64,000 nt of DNA. Source: Croceibacterium sp. TMG7-5b_MA50 (GTDB taxonomy: Bacteria; Pseudomonadota; Alphaproteobacteria; Sphingomonadales; Sphingomonadaceae). The notes beneath the pieces were generated by a model. That model did not search any database, was not told the origin of the DNA, and was given only the letters and a program-made list of their open reading frames with translations. Each line of letters opens with the position of its first letter. The first letter of the stretch is position 1. Positions 47,688 to 58,072 of the stretch are shown one piece after another. The position numbers and the translations under genes are program-made. Where the stretch lies: contig NZ_CP156082.1 of the NCBI RefSeq assembly GCF_039830145.1, positions 2,002,001 to 2,066,000 on the forward strand. The letters are read 5' to 3'.

Positions 47688-48747
47688 CCAGCGCGGCCAG
47701 CCGCTTCGCCTGGTCCTCCGCCGTCAGAGCATCGACCAGTTCACGCAGGCCCGGCCCTTCCAGCACCTCCGCCAGCTTGTGCAGGGTCAGGCCGATGCGA
47801 TGATCGGTGACGCGGCCTTGCGGGAAATTGTAGGTGCGGATCCGTTCGGAGCGGTCGCCGCTGCCGACCATCGCCCGCCGCGCCTCCGCCTCCTGCCCTT
47901 GCGCCTCGTCGCGGGTCTTCTCGTACAGGCGGGCGCGCAGCACCTGCATCGCCTTGGCCCGGTTCTTGTGCTGGCTACGTTCGTCCTGCTGCGTCACCAC
48001 GATGCCGCTGGGCAGGTGGGTGATGCGGACCGCCGAATCGGTGGTGTTGACGTGCTGCCCCCCTGCGCCGCTGGCGCGGTAGATGTCGATCTTGAGATCC
48101 TTGTCCTCGATCTGCACGTCCACCTCGGTCGGTTCGGGCAGAACGGCGACGGTGGCGGCGCTGGTGTGGATGCGGCCGCCGCTTTCCGTCACGGGCACGC
48201 GCTGCACGCGGTGGACGCCGCTTTCGTACTTGAGCCGGGCGAAGACGCCGGTGCCGGTGACGTTGGCGACGATCTCCTTGAAGCCGCCCACTTCGGCGGC
48301 GTTCATGCTGACCGGTTCCACCCGCCAGCCCTGTTCGGCGGCGAAGCGTTCGTACATGCGGTAGAGGTCGCCGGCGAACAGGGCCGCCTCGTCCCCGCCC
48401 GTGCCGGCGCGGATCTCGAGCATGGCGGGCCGCTCGTCGGCGCTGTCACGGGGCAGCAGGGCGATGGCGAGGCGATGCTCCGCCTCCGGCAGGCGCTGGC
48501 GCAGTTCGCCCAGCTCCTCCCCGGCGAGCGCGGCCATTTCGGGGTCCTGCGTCAGCGCGGCGAGTTCGGCGATCTCCGCCCGCATCGCCCGCACTTCGGT
48601 CACGGTGCGGGCGACCGGTTCCAGCTCCGCATAGTCGCGGCTGGCGGCGACGAACGCCTCCCCCTCCAGCTGGCCGGAGGCGAGGCGCGCCTCCAGCTCC
48701 GCGAAGCGGTTGGCGATCTGGGCCAGGCGGTCCTCTGGAATGGTCAT
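47680..48747 (-). CDS. prfA: Peptide chain release factor 1
   Basis: 355 residues. Stop-codon-reading PVT at 185-187 (the PxT class that reads UAG and UAA), GGQ at 229-231 within SGAGGQHVN, and [16 protein letters not shown] at the end. It is followed by prmC, which methylates that Gln. A good sigma-70 promoter lies just upstream (see next feature). Confidence 0.97.
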   Translation of the reverse strand: MTIPEDRLAQIANRFAELEARLASGQLEGEAFVAASRDYAELEPVARTVTEVRAMRAEIAELAALTQDPEMAALAGEELGELRQRLPEAEHRLAIALLPRDSADERPAMLEIRAGTGGDEAALFAGDLYRMYERFAAEQGWRVEPVSMNAAEVGGFKEIVANVTGTGVFARLKYESGVHRVQRVPVTESGGRIHTSAATVAVLPEPTEVDVQIEDKDLKIDIYRASGAGGQHVNTTDSAVRITHLPSGIVVTQQDERSQHKNRAKAMQVLRARLYEKTRDEAQGQEAEARRAMVGSGDRSERIRTYNFPQGRVTDHRIGLTLHKLAEVLEGPGLRELVDALTAEDQAKRLAALDG

Positions 48748-48834
48748 GCCGGCTGGAAGTTTACACTAAGTTGACACCTGAACACGGTGCCTGCCGGGTC
48801 TACCTTGCGGCTAAACTTGCGCGACTTTACAACC

Positions 48835-48862
48835 ATATAGGTTAGTTCCAGACGCCTGTCAA
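48835..48862 (-). promoter_or_regulatory. Sigma-70 promoter of prfA-prmC
   Basis: On the minus strand TTGACA (48857-48862) and CTATAT (48835-48840) are 16 bases apart, close to the ideal. It lies in the gap between the hisS stop (48869) and prfA, about 80 bases before the prfA ATG, so prfA-prmC can be transcribed apart from hisS. Confidence 0.75.
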
Positions 48863-48868
48863 TTGCGG

Positions 48869-50086
48869 TCACGCTGTACCCCCGATCGCCTGCCCGACCT
48901 GGGCCAGCAGGTCGGCATCGCCCTTCGTCCGCACGCCTTCGCCGGACAGGGCGAACAGGGTCAGCGCGCCGCCCTTCACCGCCTTGTCGAACCGCTTGCG
49001 GGGGGAGCCGCTGGCGACGAGTTCGGCGGAGAAGCCGGCGCGGCGGATGGCTGCAACCATTGCGGTGCCCTGCGCCAGCAGTGCGTCATCCTCGACCACG
49101 ACGGCGGCCTGCGCGGGTGCTTCGGCCGGCGTGCCGACCAGCATCGCCAGCCGCTCGATCCCGGCGGCCCAGCCCACGGCCGGCGTCTGCGGCCCGCCCA
49201 AGCTTTCCATCAGCCCGTCATAGCGGCCACCGCCCAGCACGGTGCCCTGAGCGCCGAGCCGGTCGGTCACGAATTCGAACGCGGTGTGGCGGTAATAGTC
49301 GAGGCCGCGCACCAGCGCCGCATTGCGCGTCCACGCCACGCCCGCCGCGTCCAGCCCGCCGGTAACGGCGGCGAAGAAGTCCTGCGCCTCCGCGGAGAGG
49401 AACTGGTCGATCTGGGGCGCGTCGGCCACGAAACGGCGGTCGCGTTCGTCCTTGCTGTCGAGGATGCGCAGCGGGTTCTTCTCCAGCCGCTCCTGCGAAT
49501 CCTCGCTGAGGTCGGCCCGCACACCCCGGAAGTGCTCCACCAGCGCGGCGCGCCAGGCATCGCGGCTGGCGCCGTCGCCCAGCGTATTGAGGTTGAGCGT
49601 CACGCCGCCCGCGATGCCCAGTTCCTTCAGCAACTGATCCGCCATGGCGAGCAGTTCCACGTCCGCCTGGGGCTCGGCCGCGCCGATCACCTCGGCATCG
49701 ATCTGGTGGAACTGGCGATAGCGGCCCTTCTGCGGGCGTTCGTAACGGAACAGTGGGCCGTGGGTGGCGACCTTCAGCGGGACGTACTGCTTCCACCCGT
49801 CGGTGAGATAGGCGCGGCCGATGCCGGCGGTGAATTCCGGCCGCAGGGTCAGCGATTCGTCGCCGCGGTCGTTGAAGGAATACATCTCCTTCGAAACGAC
49901 ATCGGTGGTTTCGCCCAGCGAGCGGCTGAACACCTCCGTCCGTTCGAACACCGGCATCTCGATCCGGCGGAAGCGGTACAGGCGGCGCACCCGTTCGAAC
50001 GTCCCGACCACATGGGCGAAGGCTTCCGCCTCGGCGCCGAAGATGTCCTGCGTGCCGCGCACGGCCTGGGGTGTCTTGATGCTCAT
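48869..50086 (-). CDS. hisS: Histidyl-tRNA synthetase
   Basis: 405 residues, class II synthetase. VRGTQDIFG near the N-terminus, [25 protein letters not shown] for motif 2-type contacts, the histidine-specific [16 protein letters not shown] and the AAGIERL motif 3. The C-terminal anticodon-binding domain is present. Divergent from the efflux operon. Confidence 0.97.
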   Translation of the reverse strand: MSIKTPQAVRGTQDIFGAEAEAFAHVVGTFERVRRLYRFRRIEMPVFERTEVFSRSLGETTDVVSKEMYSFNDRGDESLTLRPEFTAGIGRAYLTDGWKQYVPLKVATHGPLFRYERPQKGRYRQFHQIDAEVIGAAEPQADVELLAMADQLLKELGIAGGVTLNLNTLGDGASRDAWRAALVEHFRGVRADLSEDSQERLEKNPLRILDSKDERDRRFVADAPQIDQFLSAEAQDFFAAVTGGLDAAGVAWTRNAALVRGLDYYRHTAFEFVTDRLGAQGTVLGGGRYDGLMESLGGPQTPAVGWAAGIERLAMLVGTPAEAPAQAAVVVEDDALLAQGTAMVAAIRRAGFSAELVASGSPRKRFDKAVKGGALTLFALSGEGVRTKGDADLLAQVGQAIGGTA

Positions 50087-50189
50087 GATGGGCGCGCGCT
50101 TAGACGGTCACAGCTGTTGCGAAAAGAGCGGCATTGGCGTGGCCGCAAGGGACTGGCGCCGCCGGGCCGATCGGGATTACAGCCTGTCC

Positions 50190-51848
50190 ATGAACGCCCT
50201 GTCTCGCCTGCGCGAATTCCTCGCCGAGGAGCGGTGGGAGTTCGCCCCGCACGAGCGGCCGATGATGCCCGGATCGCCCGGGTCACCCGATCACCCCAAC
50301 CGGCGCCGGGTGTTGTACGGGCTGGTGGCGGTGCTGGTGGGGCTGACGGGGGGCCTGGGCAACGGGCTGATAAGCGCGAACACGACCATCCTGGGCGGGG
50401 CATTGGGCTTGGACCCGGTGGAAGTCGCCTGGCTGCCGACGATCTACGTGGCGACCAATGTTTCCATCAACCTGCTGCTGATCAAGTTCCGCCAGCAATT
50501 CGGCCTGCGCCCGTTCGCCGTGGTGTTCCTGGCGCTGTACCTGCTGCTGACCGTCGCCCACCTGTTCGTGCAGGATTTCGCCAGCGCGCTGCTGGTGCGC
50601 GCGGCGAGCGGCATGGCGGCGGCGCCGCTGACCACCTTCGCCCTGTACTACATGATGCAGGCGTTCCCTGCCAAATGGCGGCTGCGGGCCGTGGTGCTGG
50701 GCATCGGCCTGCCGCAATGCGCGACGCCGCTAGCGCGGCTGTTCTCCCCCGAACTGCTCGCCATGGACCAGTGGCGCGCGCTGTACCTGTTCGAATGCGG
50801 GCTCGCCGCACTCAGCCTGGCGGCGGTGCTGCTGGTGCGGCTGCCGCCGACGGAGCGGATCAAGGCGTTCGAGCCGCTGGACTTCGTCACCTTCGTGCTG
50901 TTCGGCAGCGCGGCGGCGCTTACCGCCTCCGTGCTGGGGCTCGGCCGGATCGTATGGTGGACCAACGCGCCATGGATCGCCTGGGCGCTGATCGGCGCCA
51001 TTGTGCTGTTCGCCGCGGCCGTCCTGATCGAGCATCATCGAACCAACCCGCTGCTCAACACCCGCTGGCTGGCGAGCGCCGACATCATGCGTTTCGCCAT
51101 CGTGACCATGATGGCGCGCATCGTGCTGTCGGAACAGAACGTCGGCGTGGTCGGCCTGCTAAACACGCTGGGCCTCAACAATGACGAGCTGGGACCGTTC
51201 TTCCTGGTGCTCCTCCTCGCCAGCGTCGCCGGCGTGGTGCTGAGCGCGGCGACGCTGGACCTTGCCCGCCTCAGCCACCCGGTGGTGCTGGCGATCGGGC
51301 TGGTGGCGGTGGCTGCCTTCATCGATTCGCATTCGACTAGCCAGACCCGCCCGCAACAGCTGTACCTGACGCAGGCGACCATCGCCTTCGCCGGCACCTT
51401 CTTCCTGGGCCCGGCGCTGATCTTCGGCATGTTCCGCGCGCTGAAGGAAGGGACCGGACACATCATCAGCTTCATCGCGCTGTTCGGCATCGTCAATTCG
51501 CTGGGCGGGCTTGCCGGGTCGGCGCTGCTGGGCACGTATCAGGTCGCGCGCGAGCAGGAGAACAGCGCCGCTCTGGTGGAGACGGTCGTGCCGAGCGATC
51601 CGCTGGTGCAGCAGCGCCTGCGCGCCGGGGCGGCGGGACTGGCGCCGGTGATCGGCGACCCCACATTGCGCGGTGCGGCCAGCGGGGCGCAGCTGAGCGG
51701 GGCCGTGCGGCGGGAAGCCAACGTATTGGCCTATAATGACGTGTTCCGGCTGATCTCCGTCCTGGCTGGCCTCACATTCTTCTACATGCTGTTCCTGCTG
51801 CTGCGGCGGCACTGGCGTGAACGGCGCGACAAGGCGGCTGCCCTATGA
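50190..51848 (+). CDS. DHA2-type MFS efflux transporter
   Basis: 552 residues and about fourteen membrane helices, as in the DHA2 (EmrB-type) group. Motif A-like and C-like stretches are weak, but LGGALGLDPVEVAWLPTIYVATNVSINLLL (in parts) is the conserved motif around helix 2 of this group. It is the inner-membrane part of a tripartite efflux system; its stop overlaps the adaptor start (ATGA). The N-terminus has a long cytoplasmic lead. The substrate is unknown. Confidence 0.93.
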   Translation: MNALSRLREFLAEERWEFAPHERPMMPGSPGSPDHPNRRRVLYGLVAVLVGLTGGLGNGLISANTTILGGALGLDPVEVAWLPTIYVATNVSINLLLIKFRQQFGLRPFAVVFLALYLLLTVAHLFVQDFASALLVRAASGMAAAPLTTFALYYMMQAFPAKWRLRAVVLGIGLPQCATPLARLFSPELLAMDQWRALYLFECGLAALSLAAVLLVRLPPTERIKAFEPLDFVTFVLFGSAAALTASVLGLGRIVWWTNAPWIAWALIGAIVLFAAAVLIEHHRTNPLLNTRWLASADIMRFAIVTMMARIVLSEQNVGVVGLLNTLGLNNDELGPFFLVLLLASVAGVVLSAATLDLARLSHPVVLAIGLVAVAAFIDSHSTSQTRPQQLYLTQATIAFAGTFFLGPALIFGMFRALKEGTGHIISFIALFGIVNSLGGLAGSALLGTYQVAREQENSAALVETVVPSDPLVQQRLRAGAAGLAPVIGDPTLRGAASGAQLSGAVRREANVLAYNDVFRLISVLAGLTFFYMLFLLLRRHWRERRDKAAAL

Positions 51849-53005
51849 GCTCCACCCCCGTATCCCCGACCCCAATGACAGAGGCAAAGGCCGCAGCCAC
51901 CGATGGCCCGGTCACGGCCGCGGCCACGGAGCCAGCCACGCCGCCGGCCGGTTCGGGCTGGCGCCCGCCGCGCCTGCAATGGCGCACCGTCGCCGTGATC
52001 GCGGCGCTGGCCCTGCTCGGCATCTGCCTGGTGCTGGCCGCCTGGCGCATCTGGCCGTTCGCCAGCGCGGCGGAGCAGACCGACAACGCCTATGTCCGGG
52101 GCCGGGTGACAGTGATTGCGCCGCAGGTGCCCGGCTATGTCACCAAGGTGCTGGTGCGCGATTTCCAGGACGTGACCGCCGGGCAGTTGCTGGCGGTAAT
52201 CGATCAGCGGATCTACCGGCAGCGGGTGGAGCAGGCGCAGGCGAACCTGGATGCGGCGGAGGCGGAGCTGGCGAACAATCGTCAGTCGCTGGCCGGGCGT
52301 ACCGCAGGGCTCGCCAGCCAGGACGCGGCGCTCGCCAATGCCCGCGCGCAATTGCAGCGCGCGCAGGCGGACATGGCACGGGTCAACGACCTCGTCACCG
52401 ATGGCTCCGTCTCCCTGCGCGAACGGGACCAGACGCTGGCCGCGCTGCGCCAAGCGGAGGCGGCGGTGCGGGCGGCACAGGCGCAGCGTGAGATCGCCCG
52501 GCAGGAGATCAGGGCGGTGGAGGTCGGCCGCGGCGGGCAGGCGGCGAGTGTGGCCGGGGCGGAGGCGGCGCTGAACCTGGCGCGCATCGACCTCGCCAAT
52601 ACGGAGATCCGCGCGGCGGAGAATGGCCGCCTGTCGGAAGTGGACGTGCGGGTCGGGCAATATGTCACCGCCGGCAGCCAGCTGATGTTCCTGGTGCCGC
52701 CCGAGGTCTGGGTGATCGCCAATTACAAGGAAGGGCAGACCGCCCGCATCGCGGTGGGCCAGCGCGCCAGCTTCACGGTGGACGGCCTCGCCAATGCCCG
52801 CTTCACCGGGCGGGTGGAGCGGATCAGCCCCGCCGCGGGCAGCGAGTTCGCGGTGCTGGCGGCGGACAATGCCACCGGCAACTTCACCAAGGTGCCGCAG
52901 CGTATCCCCATCCGCATCCGCATCGATCCTGGCCAGCGTGGCGCCGACCGCCTGCGGCCGGGCATGTCGGTGGAGGCGCGGATCGATACGGCGGGCGCGC
53001 CATGA
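51845..53005 (+). CDS. HlyD/EmrA-type membrane fusion protein
   Basis: 386 residues. A membrane helix at about 50-70, then the lipoyl-barrel half DNAYVRGRVTVIAPQVPGYVTKVLV, a long coiled coil (about 118-230), the second half-barrel and RPGMSVEARIDT at the end. It bridges the DHA2 pump and the outer-membrane channel. Both junctions are 4-base overlaps. Confidence 0.95.
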   Translation: MSSTPVSPTPMTEAKAAATDGPVTAAATEPATPPAGSGWRPPRLQWRTVAVIAALALLGICLVLAAWRIWPFASAAEQTDNAYVRGRVTVIAPQVPGYVTKVLVRDFQDVTAGQLLAVIDQRIYRQRVEQAQANLDAAEAELANNRQSLAGRTAGLASQDAALANARAQLQRAQADMARVNDLVTDGSVSLRERDQTLAALRQAEAAVRAAQAQREIARQEIRAVEVGRGGQAASVAGAEAALNLARIDLANTEIRAAENGRLSEVDVRVGQYVTAGSQLMFLVPPEVWVIANYKEGQTARIAVGQRASFTVDGLANARFTGRVERISPAAGSEFAVLAADNATGNFTKVPQRIPIRIRIDPGQRGADRLRPGMSVEARIDTAGAP

Positions 53006-54408
53006 TCCGCCCCGCCCCCCTGCTGGCTGCGCTTCTGCTGGCGGGCTGCACCCTGCCCGGCCCGCGCGCGGCGCTGCCGCCGCAAGCCGCCTTCGTGCCG
53101 CCGCCCGGCTGGCGCGCGGCGATCGGCCCCGATGCGGGCGGCGCTCGCCCGATCGAGGCGCAATGGTGGCGCGCCTTCGGCGATGCCGAGCTCGATGCGC
53201 TGGTGGCGCGGGCGCTGGCCAACAACACCGACATCGCCTTGGCGGCGGAGCGGGTGGAGGAAGCGCGCGCGGCAGAGGCGCTCGGCCGCGCGCAATCGCT
53301 GCCGCAGGTGAACGGGCAGGTCGCGGGCACCGGCGGGCAGACGCTGGGCCCGCTTGGCAGCCCGAGCGATGCGGTATCGGCGCAACCAGCCCTCGTGGCC
53401 AGCTTCGATACCGACCTGTTCGGGCGCCTGCGGCTCGCCTCCCGCGCCGCGCGCGCGCAATTGCTGGCGAGCGAGGCCGCCGCCGATACGGTGCGGCTGG
53501 CGGTCGCGGCGCAGACCGCCAGCGGTTACATCACCCTGCGCGCGCTGGACCAGCGGCTCGCCATTGCCCGCGACACGCTGGCCGCGCGGGCGGAGGCGCT
53601 AAGGATCGCGCGCCGCCGGTACGAGACCGGCTATTCCGCGCGGCTGGAGCTGCGCCAGGCGGAGGCGGAATACGCCGCCACGCAGCAGCTGGTCCCGGCG
53701 GCGGAGCTGGCGATCACCCGGCAGGAGAATGCGCTGGCGCGCCTCACCGGCGATGCACCGCGCGCGATCGGGCGCGGGCAGGCGATCGACAGGCTGGCGG
53801 AGCCGGCGATCCCCGACGGGCTGCCGGCTGACCTGCTGCGCCGCCGCCCGGACCTGTTCCAGGCAGAACAGGCGCTGGTTGCGGCGGACCTGACGCTGGA
53901 CAGCCAGCGCGCGGCCATGCTGCCCAACCTGACGCTGACCGGCACCGCGGGCGTGGCGCTGTCCACCGCGCTGGCCGATCCGGTCGGCCTGCTGAATGCC
54001 GGCGGCAGCATCCTGGCCCCGCTGTTCGACGGTGGCCGGCTGCGCGCGCAGGAACAGGTGGCGACCGCACGGCGAGACCAGGCGGCGATCGCCTATCGCG
54101 GGGTCGCGCTGACGGCCTTCCGCGAGGTGGAGGATGCGCTGGCGGGGGTCGCCCGATCGCAGGAGCAGGCCCGCGACTTCGCCGCGCAGGCGGAGGCGGC
54201 ATCGGGGGCGCTGGAGAATGCCTCCGCCCGGTACCGCGCCGGCTATTCCGCCTATATCGAGCAGCTGGACGCGCAGCGAAACCTGCTGACGGCGCAATTG
54301 TCACTGGTGCAGGCCTTCGCGGACGAGCTGACCAGCTATGTCGCGCTGTATCAGGCGATGGGCGGCGGCTGGTCGGCGGCAGAGATCGAGGCGGTGAACC
54401 GCCCCTGA
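53002..54408 (+). CDS. NodT/TolC-family outer-membrane efflux lipoprotein
   Basis: 468 residues. The lipobox LLAGC (Cys15) and the two repeats of the OEP family (LDALVARALANNTDIALAAERVEEAR; LEDALAGVARSQEQA region, with ARYRAGYSAYIEQLDAQRNLL) mark a NodT-type channel. With the two genes before it this completes an EmrAB-TolC-like pump. No regulator gene is next to it. Confidence 0.95.
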   Translation: MIRPAPLLAALLLAGCTLPGPRAALPPQAAFVPPPGWRAAIGPDAGGARPIEAQWWRAFGDAELDALVARALANNTDIALAAERVEEARAAEALGRAQSLPQVNGQVAGTGGQTLGPLGSPSDAVSAQPALVASFDTDLFGRLRLASRAARAQLLASEAAADTVRLAVAAQTASGYITLRALDQRLAIARDTLAARAEALRIARRRYETGYSARLELRQAEAEYAATQQLVPAAELAITRQENALARLTGDAPRAIGRGQAIDRLAEPAIPDGLPADLLRRRPDLFQAEQALVAADLTLDSQRAAMLPNLTLTGTAGVALSTALADPVGLLNAGGSILAPLFDGGRLRAQEQVATARRDQAAIAYRGVALTAFREVEDALAGVARSQEQARDFAAQAEAASGALENASARYRAGYSAYIEQLDAQRNLLTAQLSLVQAFADELTSYVALYQAMGGGWSAAEIEAVNRP

Positions 54409-54456
54409 GCGGCGGCGAACCTTGTACGCGGCGAAACATCGTTGCATGACAAGGTC

Positions 54457-56424
54457 ATGATCCACAAGCTCCCGCGCACGTCGCTCATCGCCGCCCTGCT
54501 CCTCGCCACCATCAGCCAGCCGGCCCTTGCGCAAGGGGTCGCCCGGTCCGCCCCCGTGGCCGCGCCGCTGCCTGCTCCGGTGCCCGATGCGCAGGATGTC
54601 GCCTATCCCGGCACGATCACGCTGGACATCGATGCGAGCGATATCGTGCGCAACCTGTACCGGGTGACGCAGACCTTCCCGGTGCAGCGCGGCACGCAGG
54701 AGTTGATCCTGCAGCTGCCCGAATGGCTGCCCGGCAATCATGGCCCCAAGGGGCCGCTGAACCAGATCGCGCAGATCAGCTTCACCGTCGATGGCCAGCC
54801 GGTCAACTGGGCACGCGATCCGGTGGAGGTCTACGCCTTCCGCATCCCGCTGCCCGCCAATGCGCGGGAGGTGACAGCCCGCTTCATCCATACCAGCCCG
54901 ATCGACGGGCAGGGCCGCATCAGCATGACGCCGGAAATGCTGAACCTGCAGTGGGAGAAGATGAGCCTGTATCCCGCCGGCCACTACGTGCGCCAGATCA
55001 CCATGAAGCCGACCGTGACCTTCCCCGAAGGCTGGACGGTCTACACCGCGCTGGACGGCCAGTCCGCCGCGGGCGGGCGCGGCAACCGGGTGACCTGGTC
55101 GCCGACCGATTACGAGGTGCTGGTGGATTCGCCGGTGTTCGCCGGCAAGCATGCCGAAAGCTGGCAGATCGGCCGCGCCATGGAGATGAACGTGATCGCG
55201 GACGAGGCGCGGCTGCTGGCGATCAAGCCCGAGAACATGCAGACCTACAACCGCCTGATGGACGAGGCCGTCACCCTGTTCGGGTCGCGCCCGTTCGACC
55301 ATTACGAGTTCCTGCTGGGCCTGACGGACCGGCTGGGCGGCATCGGGCTGGAACACCACCGGTCGAGCGAGAACACCTACGAGCCGACGACTTTCATCGA
55401 CTGGGACACGATGGGGTGGGACCGCAACGTGATCGCGCACGAGCTGGTGCATAGCTGGAACGGCAAGTACCGCCGTCCCGCCGGCCTGTGGACGCCCGAT
55501 TACCGGGAACCGATGCGCGACAACCTGCTGTGGATGTATGAAGGGCAGACGCAGTTCTGGGGCCTGGTGCTGGCCGCGCGTTCGGGCATCCAGCCCAAGG
55601 ACGTCGTGCTGGGCGCGATGGCGACCAGCGCCGGCTATTACGCCCGCCAGCCGGGCCGGGCCTGGCGGTCGGTGGAGGACACCACCTTCGACCCCATCAT
55701 CAACAGCCGCCGCGCACGCCCCTTCACCTCGATTCACCGGGACGAGGATTACTACAACGAAGGGGCGCTGATGTGGCTGGAGGCGGATCAGATCATCCGC
55801 AACGGTACGAACGGCGCCAAGGGCCTTGATGATTTCGCCAAGATCTTCTTCGCCGCCACCGAAGGCGATTATGGCCAGCGGACCTACGATTTCGACGAGA
55901 TCGCCGACACGCTGAACCAGGTCTACCCGCATGACTGGCGCACCTTCCTGACGCTGAACATGCGCACCGCCGGCCTGCCCGCTCCCGTGGAAGGGATCGA
56001 GGCCGCCGGTTACCGGCTGGTGTGGAAGGAGGAGCCGAACCCCGCGCGCGCCGGGCAGATGGCTTCCACCGGCTTCCTCGACCTCATGTATTCGCTGGGC
56101 GTGAACCTCTCCTCCTCCGGCCAGGTCACCGCGACCTTGTGGGACGGGCCGGCCTTCAAGGCGGGGCTGGTCGACGGCATGACGATCGTGTCCGCGGACG
56201 GGCAGGAATATAGCGGCGACGCCATCAAGGCGGCGATCACCAATGCGAAGACGTCCGACCAGCCGATCCGCCTGATCGTGAAGCGTGGGGAAGCGATCAC
56301 CCCGCTGGAGATCGCCTATGACGGCGGGCTGCAATATCCCTGGCTGGAGCCAGCGGGCGAAGGCGAGCAGCCGTTGGACCGCCTGCTAACCGCCCGCGCG
56401 ACGGAAGGTGCCGCCACCCGGTAG
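54457..56424 (+). CDS. M61 family metallopeptidase with PDZ domain
   Basis: 655 residues from ATG 54457 (TTG 54442 is possible). A signal peptide ends near ALAQG; the M61 N-terminal beta domain is followed by the zinc site IAHELVHSWNGKYRR with a downstream Glu in YEGQTQFWG, and a C-terminal PDZ domain at about 540-630 (GLVDGMTIVSADGQ). Glycyl aminopeptidase is the founding activity; the periplasmic substrate here is unknown. Confidence 0.92.
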   Translation: MIHKLPRTSLIAALLLATISQPALAQGVARSAPVAAPLPAPVPDAQDVAYPGTITLDIDASDIVRNLYRVTQTFPVQRGTQELILQLPEWLPGNHGPKGPLNQIAQISFTVDGQPVNWARDPVEVYAFRIPLPANAREVTARFIHTSPIDGQGRISMTPEMLNLQWEKMSLYPAGHYVRQITMKPTVTFPEGWTVYTALDGQSAAGGRGNRVTWSPTDYEVLVDSPVFAGKHAESWQIGRAMEMNVIADEARLLAIKPENMQTYNRLMDEAVTLFGSRPFDHYEFLLGLTDRLGGIGLEHHRSSENTYEPTTFIDWDTMGWDRNVIAHELVHSWNGKYRRPAGLWTPDYREPMRDNLLWMYEGQTQFWGLVLAARSGIQPKDVVLGAMATSAGYYARQPGRAWRSVEDTTFDPIINSRRARPFTSIHRDEDYYNEGALMWLEADQIIRNGTNGAKGLDDFAKIFFAATEGDYGQRTYDFDEIADTLNQVYPHDWRTFLTLNMRTAGLPAPVEGIEAAGYRLVWKEEPNPARAGQMASTGFLDLMYSLGVNLSSSGQVTATLWDGPAFKAGLVDGMTIVSADGQEYSGDAIKAAITNAKTSDQPIRLIVKRGEAITPLEIAYDGGLQYPWLEPAGEGEQPLDRLLTARATEGAATR

Positions 56425-56437
56425 GAAGCATTTTAAT

Positions 56438-56476
56438 GGGGGCGTCGCACTTTGATGCAGTGCAGCAGATGCCCCC
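56438..56476 (+). terminator. Two-tier hairpin after the M61 gene
   Basis: GGGGGC (56438-56443) pairs with GCCCCC (56471-56476), and within it GCACT (56447-56451) pairs with AGTGC (56459-56463), separated by an internal loop. It starts 14 bases after the M61 stop and 80 bases before ppa. Without a T-tract it may stop transcription only weakly or may be a leader structure of ppa. Confidence 0.4.
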
Positions 56477-56555
56477 TCGTCAAGCGATACCGCCCGCGTT
56501 AATTGAAGATCAACTGAGGCAATGACGCAGCCGACCGGCTGGTCAGGGAGATACT

Positions 56556-57131
56556 ATGCGCATCGAACATATTCCCACCGGGGACAATCCGCCCGAGAAC
56601 CTGAACGTCGTCATCGAAGTGCCCGTCGGCGGGGAGCCGGTTAAGTACGAGTTCGACAAGAAGTCCGGTGCGCTGTTCGTGGACCGCATCCTGCACACGC
56701 CGATGCGCTACCCCACCAATTACGGCTTCGTGCCCCACACGCTGTCGCCCGATGGCGATCCGCTCGACGCGCTGGTCGTCGCCCGGTCGCCCTTCGTGCC
56801 CGGCTGCGTCGTGCGCGCCCGGCCGATCGCGGTGCTGAACCTGGAAGACGAGCACGGCGGCGACGAGAAGCTGGTCTGCGTGCCGATCGATTCGACCTTC
56901 CCCTATTACAGCGACGTGCACGAGAAGGACGACCTGCCGGAGATCCTGTTCGCGCAGATCGAGCACTTCTTCACCCACTACAAGGACCTTGAGAAGGAGA
57001 AGTGGGTGCGCGTCGGCACCTGGGGTACCGCCGCCGAGGCGCGCCAGATCGTGCTGGAGGCGATCGAGCGGGCCGCCGAAGCGGGCAAGGACGCGCCTGC
57101 CGGTGACGGCACGACCACGCCCAGCGCCTGA
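56556..57131 (+). CDS. ppa: Inorganic pyrophosphatase (family I)
   Basis: 191 residues. The metal-binding DGDPLDALV signature (Asp66, Asp68, Asp71) and the usual ILHTPMRYPTNYGFVPHT and FAQIEHFFTHYKDLE stretches are complete. The C-terminal tail after about 175 is Ala/Gly/Thr-rich and disordered. It hydrolyses pyrophosphate in the cytoplasm. Stands alone with its own terminator. Confidence 0.98.
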   Translation: MRIEHIPTGDNPPENLNVVIEVPVGGEPVKYEFDKKSGALFVDRILHTPMRYPTNYGFVPHTLSPDGDPLDALVVARSPFVPGCVVRARPIAVLNLEDEHGGDEKLVCVPIDSTFPYYSDVHEKDDLPEILFAQIEHFFTHYKDLEKEKWVRVGTWGTAAEARQIVLEAIERAAEAGKDAPAGDGTTTPSA

Positions 57132-57138
57132 CCTGAGA

Positions 57139-57169
57139 GGGGGCGGCGCGGCCTGGCCCGGCCGCCCCC
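57139..57169 (+). terminator. GC-rich terminator hairpin after ppa
   Basis: GGGGGCGGC (57139-57147) pairs with GCCGCCCCC (57161-57169), starting 8 bases after the ppa stop. No T-tract is seen, which is common in GC-rich alphaproteobacteria. Confidence 0.6.
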
Positions 57170-57244
57170 ATCGGATACGACCATGCACGTATCCTGCCAG
57201 CCGGGTCTTCACTCGGACCGCGGCCATGCTAGATAGGCGCGGCG

Positions 57245-58048
57245 ATGGCTGACCAATTGATCGATACGGACGCGCTGGCCCACAGCATGGCGGAAGCACC
57301 CGCCAATGCCGCGCCGCCCATTCCGCAGGGCGGGCTGGAGGTGATCTCCATCGCCAAGAGCTACGACAAGCGGCCGGTCCTGACCGACATTTCCCTGTCC
57401 GTCGGCAAGGGGGAGGTGCTGGGCCTGCTCGGCCCCAATGGCGCCGGCAAGACCACCTGCTTCTATTCCATCATGGGCCTGGTACGGCCGGATTCGGGCC
57501 GTATCCTGATGGACGGCGTCGATGTGACGCGCCTGCCGATGTACCGCCGCGCGATCCTGGGCCTGGGTTATCTGCCGCAGGAGACCAGCATCTTCCGCGG
57601 CATGACGGTGGAACAGAACATCGCGGCCGTGCTGGAACTGGTGGAGCCGAACAAGGCGACCCGCTTGTCTGAGCTGGAGCGGCTGCTGGACGAGTTCGGC
57701 CTCACGCGCCTCCGCTCCAGTCCCGCTATGGCGCTGTCGGGCGGCGAGCGGCGCCGGTGCGAGATCGCCCGCGCGCTGGCCGCCAAGCCTTCCATCATGC
57801 TGCTGGACGAACCGTTTGCCGGCATTGATCCGCTGTCGATCAGCGATATCCGCATGCTGGTGAAGGACCTGGCGCAGCGCGGCATCGGCGTGCTGATCAC
57901 CGACCACAATGTACGCGAGACGCTCGACATCGTGGATCGCGCCTGCATCATCTATGGCGGGCAGGTGCTGTTCGCCGGTTCTCCCGAAGCGCTGGTGGCG
58001 GACGAGAATGTCCGCCGGCTGTACCTGGGCGAGGACTTCACGCTGTGA
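57245..58048 (+). CDS. lptB: LPS export ABC transporter ATP-binding protein
   Basis: 267 residues. Walker A GPNGAGKT (63-70), Q-loop LPQETSIF, signature ALSGGERRR, Walker B MLLDEPFAG and the switch TDHNVRE. The close match to LptB, including ETSIFRGMTVEQNI and the final VRRLYLGEDF, identifies it. A 30-residue N-terminal extension is usual for sphingomonads. rpoN follows, as in many alphaproteobacteria; lptA and lptC are not upstream here. Confidence 0.96.
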   Translation: MADQLIDTDALAHSMAEAPANAAPPIPQGGLEVISIAKSYDKRPVLTDISLSVGKGEVLGLLGPNGAGKTTCFYSIMGLVRPDSGRILMDGVDVTRLPMYRRAILGLGYLPQETSIFRGMTVEQNIAAVLELVEPNKATRLSELERLLDEFGLTRLRSSPAMALSGGERRRCEIARALAAKPSIMLLDEPFAGIDPLSISDIRMLVKDLAQRGIGVLITDHNVRETLDIVDRACIIYGGQVLFAGSPEALVADENVRRLYLGEDFTL

Positions 58049-58072
58049 CCCGCTTCCGCAGGTAGCTTGGCG

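Noticed and set aside
48863-51184. A 773-codon plus-strand frame opposite hisS and running into the transporter.
   Set aside because: hisS on the minus strand and the DHA2 transporter in another frame explain the region; the product has no recognisable motif.
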